This document shows positions 60,701 through 64,000 of a stretch of DNA of 64,000 nucleotides, in pieces (position 1 is the first letter of the stretch; each line of letters opens with the position of its first letter). The DNA lies in NCBI GenBank assembly GCA_900763875.1, contig CAAFLX010000021.1, forward strand, positions 62,001 through 126,000. The letters run 5' to 3'. Source of the DNA: Clostridia bacterium (GTDB lineage: Bacteria; Bacillota; Clostridia; Christensenellales; CAG-917). The translations under genes and the position numbers were made by a program. The notes under the pieces were generated by a model. It was not told where the DNA came from. It did not search any database and saw only the letters and a program-made list of their open reading frames with translations.

Positions 60701-61036
60701 TGCAAAACCCTCTTTCATTGCCACCTTGTTGTAGTAGCAAAGTTTGTCGCGGCTATCGGCGATGACCTTGCCTATGAGCATAACCGAGCCTTCGGGGGTG
60801 AGGCACTTTTTGATGTCGTTGCCGATAAGTTTGCTTGCAAGACGTGTGAACGACATAACTTCTATGCCAAACGTACTTTCGATTTGCAACGCCGAGATAA
60901 GCCCCCTCTCCACAGACGCCGTAAATCTGTCGGGAGCGATGACCACGTTTTTGGACGAGCCGTCCATATTTTTGCGCAAAACCTCGACCACGCCGAGATA
61001 CGCGCCTTTTGATGTGTTTGAGGTGATAATTTTCAT
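57722..61036 (-). CDS. addB: AddB, helicase-nuclease subunit B
   Basis: The partner of AddA, with an inactive helicase fold, an iron-sulfur cluster and a second nuclease. The 1104-residue product carries the cluster cysteines in FFGCPYSHYFNYVL and, near the end, CKKCDFQSIC. Nuclease motifs are GTILHFVLEKFF, LKGTIDRVDKLDDKFIIIDYKT and QIQLYVYMRAVE-like GQKIQLYVYM. The N-terminus (ITSNTSKGAYLG) lacks the GxGKT/S Walker motif that AddB has in Bacillus subtilis. The -10 box lies six bases before the ATG, so the mRNA is probably leaderless. Confidence 0.95.
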   Translation of the reverse strand: MKIITSNTSKGAYLGVVEVLRKNMDGSSKNVVIAPDRFTASVERGLISALQIESTFGIEVMSFTRLASKLIGNDIKKCLTPEGSVMLIGKVIADSRDKLCYYNKVAMKEGFASELYAALTAIRNSGVSSEQLVLSAKNATSSLKMKTKDIALVYEGYLAALEGRHSDSSTRLYALAEYIKNNPSEVAATNFYITDIYDFSAPEREIIKQLAASALSLTVGITSGYSNPNKRIYPDRVAKKLASLCQGRVQIENNDEVLPPYKEAISTKLFSYISTSSQERAECDGKVVLRSAKDRDDEVLSLAIDVAKGVREGKRYRDFEVFASDLDAYGQEIKSVFSRYEIPYFIDKKELLSEQAKARFILQTIACVRTGFRLDETCDLLKNPLFALTSAYGEEGAYLFENYCLKYNVEHMPTKKEACFKKHEEHKVFKGKEQNSGFIHTKVDDKAVVLDNTVENVIPEEVRKELVLLLKPERFTGRKNIKEFVKGIRELLDSLAVCYQKYVDRLATKSEYFRKCADQVDKKLAAVLDEIEDVLDYETDIAGFESVFKSMIKTLKIALVPTYLDCVFVGDVDSRFTGNGDVYILGANSGKLPPQSGGGVVITHKDEETLAALGVEITPNERQKVLDGMYAVCDLMKKPQGKLVVSYPDSGDGGALRPSTVVFELQSMLESGGKPLEIQRVDFEHFGTLEGRDMQKASLLLSTLKGCFNESLKNGVSGRAGANDIDVFGSAYSLIGDEEKKRVEESLALPSKIQLPEKSYFVGRTSVSRLESFFGCPYSHYFNYVLSLRKRKDGTFEGTENGTILHFVLEKFFGDVRDGKIKDRQEARQKASEYFDLAIKENNFEVLLEKPDTGRILARLKQEGEGLCADLFEVQKRSKFKPCLLEAKIGEGEIKPMSLEFCGKKVDLKGTIDRVDKLDDKFIIIDYKTYKSADLPLKELYCGQKIQLYVYMRAVEQSLGATPCGVFYFPVFSSFTDEESNRYKYKGQASDSRETLGLIDDLALTNPDCAIVPFKTDRKGENLNPEIHLSKAGFDALGDYAVAIAGEGASKIADGYIKPSPLKDKCKKCDFQSICAYKGVAERKTPKVKGLESFDLSEEDKENE

Positions 61037-61042
61037 ATTTTG

Positions 61043-61071
61043 AGTATATCACCTTTTATGTACCGTTTCAA
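61043..61071 (-). promoter_or_regulatory. Promoter of addBA, leaderless type
   Basis: TTGAAA, 17 bases and TATACT on the minus strand, six bases from the ATG. Confidence 0.75.
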
Positions 61072-61159
61072 TCCCATAGGTTAAACAAATAAAAATTAAT
61101 AATTTTTATTTGTTTCTTGCACTTTTTCAGCTTAAATCAAGAAATTCACGACAATTTTA

Positions 61160-61187
61160 TTGCTAGAATATATTTTTATGTTATAAT
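61160..61187 (+). promoter_or_regulatory. Promoter of lipoprotein gene, nearly leaderless
   Basis: TTGCTA, 16 bases and TATAAT, then nine bases to the ATG with no ribosome site. Confidence 0.65.
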
Positions 61188-61196
61188 AAATACACT

Positions 61197-62111
61197 ATGA
61201 AAAAAGTTATTCTCACACTATCTGCAATATTGGTTGCCGCAATCGTCGGGCTGTCCCTGACGGCGTGCAACAACACCGCACCCACGCAAGGTCAACTGCG
61301 CAATATCCTCAGCGACCACAACAGCGAGGACTTTGTGTACGACGTATTTGCAAAAGACGCCGACGGCAACAAAGTGGACGGCTATGACGGCACTTACAAA
61401 GTGTCCCTCAAAGCCTACCCCAAAAATTCGACGATTGAGGGATTCGGCTCTCCCGACACCACTATATCCGACTTGGACGCCGGCATTTTGGTCAAGAGCA
61501 CTCTCTCTGTCGGCACGCAAACATACGAGACGGGCTGCTACTTCAAGCTCATCAGTGGTTCGAGCTATATGACTCCTGCCCACACCTACCGCGTGCAAAA
61601 GGACGGCGACAAGGAAACTTTCCGTATGCAAGGCGCGTACGGCGGCAAAAAATTTGTGTACTCTCGCATCGTCAACGGCGAAAAGAGCGAGGGTGCGTTG
61701 GACGCCAACAGCGCAACGTTGTACGACAACAACGAGTTTCACCAAACCTTGCGTACAATCACGACTTTCAGCGAGTCGCTTGCGTTCTCTTTCAGCGTTC
61801 CGCTCGTGTCGGCAAGCGAAGCTAAAACCGTATCGCTCACCGCAAGAGTTGCAGGCAAGACAAGCGTCAAAACCGCTTTCACAAACGCAAATGCGGACTA
61901 TGCCGAAAACGGAATCGATTGCTACAAAACCTACCTCTCTCGCGCAACCGAGGTCGCAGGCATTTCGCAAACTCTCTACTATGCTCAAAAAGACGTGTCC
62001 ATCAACGGCTGGGCAATGAAACACGTCCTCGTCAAAATCGAAGAGCCTTTCAAAAAGGACGGCAAAACCCTCGTTATGACTTACGAGTTGAAAACCGCCT
62101 CGCTTGCATAA
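61197..62111 (+). CDS. Uncharacterised lipoprotein
   Basis: A 304-residue secreted protein. The signal MKKVILTLSAILVAAIVGLS with lipobox SLTAC puts the lipidated cysteine at residue 24. The mature part is rich in Thr, Ser, Lys and Asp and looks all-beta (alternating segments such as YKVSLKAYPKNSTIEG, LVKSTLSVGTQTYETGCYF). One unpaired cysteine lies in ETGCYF and another in GIDCYKTY. No known domain is recognised. Monocistronic, with a strong terminator behind. Confidence 0.8.
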   Translation: MKKVILTLSAILVAAIVGLSLTACNNTAPTQGQLRNILSDHNSEDFVYDVFAKDADGNKVDGYDGTYKVSLKAYPKNSTIEGFGSPDTTISDLDAGILVKSTLSVGTQTYETGCYFKLISGSSYMTPAHTYRVQKDGDKETFRMQGAYGGKKFVYSRIVNGEKSEGALDANSATLYDNNEFHQTLRTITTFSESLAFSFSVPLVSASEAKTVSLTARVAGKTSVKTAFTNANADYAENGIDCYKTYLSRATEVAGISQTLYYAQKDVSINGWAMKHVLVKIEEPFKKDGKTLVMTYELKTASLA

Positions 62112-62120
62112 TTAGTGTTG

Positions 62121-62158
62121 AAAAGCAAAAAGCACACCGCGCGGTGTGCTTTTTTTAC
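62121..62158 (+). terminator. Terminator of lipoprotein gene
   Basis: AAAAAGCACACCGC and GCGGTGTGCTTTTTTT arms, near-perfect. Confidence 0.9.
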
Positions 62159-62199
62159 TCTTTGAGCAGATATTAATACGAAAAACCGAAAGAATCAAG

Positions 62200-62652
62200 T
62201 CAATACAAATAGGTGTATTTTGCACGATAATGCTCATACATCTTTTCTCGCATTTCGTCCTCACTGTGCCCGATTGCAAGTATCTTGCCGAATTTTGAGA
62301 GAAAATACATATCTTTTGGCACGTAAACGTAATCGAACTCGCCGTCCGCTTGCGCCTCGGCAGGGGTTTTGTAGCGTTTGTCGGTGTTGTCACGCGCAAT
62401 GTAGCACTTGTCCGTGTCGTTTTGCACGACGGCATAGTTGCGATAGGTGTAGGCGACCTTTTCAATCGCCTCGTCCTCTGTGTCGCAAATGTCATAGGTC
62501 ATATCGTTTTTGAGAATGATTGCAAAATTTTTATTTTCGATTGCATACTCAAAAATCTCGTCGTCCTCACCGTCGAGATATGGCAACAAATCCTCTTTGT
62601 CGCCATACGTCCATTGTTGATGCATTTTCGTCATATAAATTCGCGTTTTCAT
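62200..62652 (-). CDS. Hypothetical protein, 150 residues
   Basis: The product starts MKTRIYMTKMHQQWTYGDKE. It is acidic and rich in Tyr, Asp and Glu, with a mixed alpha/beta look (NFAIILKNDMTYDICDTEDEAIEKV, YVYVPKDMYFLSKFGKILAI) and no membrane segment. The family is not recognised. A strong promoter (62659-62687) ends six bases from the ATG, so it is a probable leaderless transcript. The good promoter and codon pattern argue that it is a real gene. Confidence 0.65.
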   Translation of the reverse strand: MKTRIYMTKMHQQWTYGDKEDLLPYLDGEDDEIFEYAIENKNFAIILKNDMTYDICDTEDEAIEKVAYTYRNYAVVQNDTDKCYIARDNTDKRYKTPAEAQADGEFDYVYVPKDMYFLSKFGKILAIGHSEDEMREKMYEHYRAKYTYLY

Positions 62653-62658
62653 ACCGCC

Positions 62659-62687
62659 ATTATATCACGCCCCACCCCGCATTTCAA
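62659..62687 (-). promoter_or_regulatory. Promoter of the 150-residue gene, leaderless type
   Basis: TTGAAA, 17 bases and TATAAT on the minus strand, six bases from the ATG. Confidence 0.8.
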
Positions 62688-63265
62688 CCCCGATGTTTTG
62701 AGGGCAATCTTCCTATACAAGAGTTTAGCATTTAGAACCCTAAATGCAACTTCCCCCTTCCTCACGTGTTTGGACTTCGGCGTTTGCATGAATTATTCGT
62801 CGCGTACCCTTAATTAGATACCCCCCCCTCTTTCCCTATCGGGCTTTTCTCCCACCACTCAAATAGGGACAATTCTCTACAAGATTATCCGTCGTTCGCG
62901 GGGGAGACAGTCGGCACTCGCATAGAGAGGGGCATTTCCCTCATTATGCCACTTCGCCTGCGTGGCGGCTACGCAACAGAATGCCACGCATTCTCGTACT
63001 TTTCGTCAAGCTCGGCGCTCAAATTCTCGCCGCCTTGCGGCTCGCGCCCTGAATAAGCACATACCGTGTATAAGAACGCTTCAAATAAGTTTTCGTTTAT
63101 CCGCTTGCGTGCTTTGCACGCTAAACACCAAGCAGAAAATCTTGCGAAATTGTGGCAGGAGTTTTTGCCCCTGTCTGAACTGATAGCAAAGATTTTCTGC
63201 GCGGTAGTAATTGCGAAAACAAGTGCGGTCAGTGGCAATCGCCACTGTGTTTTCGTTCCTATTTA

Positions 63266-63304
63266 AGGGATTTCCACGTCGCTGTGCTCCTCTGAATGAC
63301 AATT
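63266..63304 (-). repeat. CHSEE-type dispersed repeat
   Basis: TGTCATTCAGAGGAGCACAG followed by CGACGTGGAAATCCC on the minus strand. Translated it reads CHSEEHSDVEIP, a phrase known from spurious ORFs over widespread bacterial intergenic repeats. Confidence 0.6.
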
Positions 63305-63394
63305 CGGGCGATTGCCATAACCGCGATGCCGTTTGAGCAATTGAGATGAAAAACAAGGAAACACCCTTTTGCGAACCCACCCTATCGAGTGTGC

Positions 63395-63499
63395 CAAACA
63401 GATGCATAACAATAAAGGCACGGCTTGAAACAAAACCCAACGTACAAAGCGTACGTGATTTTGGAGCAAGTCGTGCCTGACGAAGTTTGTCGCTGTTTG
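63395..63499 (-). repeat. Structured element, family A, copy 4
   Basis: Minus strand: outer arm CAAACAG with CTGTTTG, junction CGACAAACTTCGTCA, inner stem CACGACTTG.../...CAAGCCGTG, apical hairpin CGTAC-gcttt-GTACG, and return side CCTTTATTGTTATGCATC. A right half of a further copy (63345-63394) follows. Confidence 0.75.
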
Positions 63500-63529
63500 A
63501 AGTTGTTATTCCTACTCGCTTTGAACTAT

Positions 63530-63659
63530 GAATAAACGCAATATTGAGATGAAAAACAAGGAAACACCCTTTTGCGAACCCGCCCAGCGTACTGATGCGT
63601 ACGTGACGGGTGAACAAAAGGGTGTTGACGAAGTTTGTCGCTCAATAGTGCGTTTATTC
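63530..63659 (-). repeat. Structured element, family A, copy 3
   Basis: 130 bases starting inside the end of the ABC exporter gene. The outer arm 63641-63659 contains the stop codon and pairs 18 of 19 with 63530-63548. Junction CGACAAACTTCGTCA, inner stem ACCCTTTTG/CAAAAGGGT, apical hairpin CGTAC-gcatca-GTACG, and return side TTCCTTGTTTTTCATC. Confidence 0.85.
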
Positions 63660-64000
63660 AAGTTCGAAAGCGCCGGTGTAGAGCTGATAATACCTCCCCC
63701 TCTGCGCAATCAACTGCTCGTGATTGCCGCGCTCGATAATCTCGCCGTGTTCGAGGACGCAAATTACGTCGGAGTTGCGCACGGTGGAAAGTCGGTGAGC
63801 GATGACAAAGACGGTGCGCCCTTGCATGAGTTTGTCCATGCCTTGCTCGATGAGTTTTTCGGTGCGCGTGTCGATTGAGCTTGTTGCCTCGTCAAGAATA
63901 AGGACGGGGGGATTGGCAACAGCAGCGCGCGCGATTGCGAGGAGTTGGCGTTGACCTTGGGAGAGGTTTTCGCCGTCACCGGTGAGCATTGTGTCGTAGC
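63654..64000 (-). CDS. ABC exporter ATP-binding C-terminus (partial)
   Basis: The last 114 residues of an ABC transporter ATPase domain. The signature LSQGQRQLLAIARA, Walker B VLILDEATSSID and switch VIAHRLSTVRNSD are intact, followed by EHGEIIERGNHEQLIAQRG. This layout belongs to fused exporter half-transporters (lipid, peptide or drug exporters of the MsbA/BmrA type). The gene continues past the right edge. Its final codons and stop form one arm of the downstream hairpin element. Confidence 0.9.
   Translation of the reverse strand, partial: YDTMLTGDGENLSQGQRQLLAIARAAVANPPVLILDEATSSIDTRTEKLIEQGMDKLMQGRTVFVIAHRLSTVRNSDVICVLEHGEIIERGNHEQLIAQRGRYYQLYTGAFELE

Larger units (their letters stand above)
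62653..63653 (-). other. Hairpin-rich 1-kb region without genes
   Basis: No convincing coding frame. From right to left on the minus strand it holds family-A elements (63345-63659), a CHSEE-type dispersed repeat (63266-63304), and a series of hairpins, for example AGTGGCgatTGCCACT near 63220-63240 and GCAGAAAATCT...AGATTTTCTGC at about 63134-63205. Also present are GCGTGC...GCACGC near 63103 and the promoter at 62659-62687. Confidence 0.6.

Noticed and set aside
63263..63617. Small ORFs containing CHSEEHSDVEIP
   Set aside because: A known pattern of spurious proteins over dispersed intergenic repeats. The frame is not kept between the family-A copies here.

Overview
The window reads as a chromosomal segment of a mid-GC Bacillota (Clostridia-like) bacterium. 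The supports are an McsA/McsB arginine-kinase gene joined to clpC, AddAB rather than RecBCD, TagD and TagF-type teichoic-acid enzymes, an MsmX/MalK-type maltodextrin importer, an iron-sulfur L-serine dehydratase, and strong TTGaca-N17-TATAAT promoters with GGAGG-type ribosome sites. The exact lineage cannot be fixed from sequence reading alone. The region is continuous chromosome, cut at both ends inside genes (queA at the left, an ABC exporter at the right).

Layout. 1-12.9 kb is a long minus-strand block. In transcription order it is galE, galU, a fused mcsA-mcsB, clpC, hpf, a TIM-barrel sugar isomerase, pgi, a degenerate ABC ATPase, ruvC, ruvA, ruvB and queA. 12.9-17.3 kb is on the plus strand: dinB, then a Na/Pi symporter, rdgB and a small phosphodiesterase. 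17.3-18.3 kb holds five tRNAs (Gly, Arg, His, Gln, Lys). 18.3-23.5 kb is an AT-richer minus-strand island with the C-terminal relic of a large serine recombinase and three teichoic-acid/glycosyltransferase genes. 23.5-35 kb is a complete alpha-glucan system: starch-binding lipoprotein, MalEFG, MalK, neopullulanase, MalQ and a divergent LacI-type regulator with candidate operators. 35.7-40 kb has typA, L-serine dehydratase and tmRNA. 40.2-46.9 kb has a PocR/AraC regulator divergent from an alpha/beta-hydrolase-membrane fusion, an O-antigen-ligase-like protein and an M20 peptidase. 47.2-51.1 kb has ppdK and corA. 51.3-54 kb has two acidic proteins sharing an unrecognised C-terminal domain. 54.3-61 kb is addBA. 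61.2-64 kb has a lipoprotein, a small hypothetical gene, a 1-kb hairpin-rich gap and the end of an ABC exporter.

The most unusual signal is not a protein. Several small structured elements lie directly behind gene 3' ends, in the same orientation as the gene. One family (about 1.7, 35.65, 63.45 and 63.6 kb) keeps its junction and apical-loop sequences constant while its stems change completely but stay complementary. Its outer arm can overlap the stop codon of the host gene. Separately, the 3' ends of tmRNA (three copies), tRNA-His (two copies) and ppdK (two copies) are repeated around short hairpin-rich inserts. Together these suggest non-autonomous elements that use gene 3' ends.

A second pattern is that five genes (dinB, addB, a lacI-type gene, a lipoprotein gene and a small hypothetical gene) have a -10 box only 6 or 9 bases before the start codon and no ribosome-binding site. 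They are probably leaderless or nearly so.
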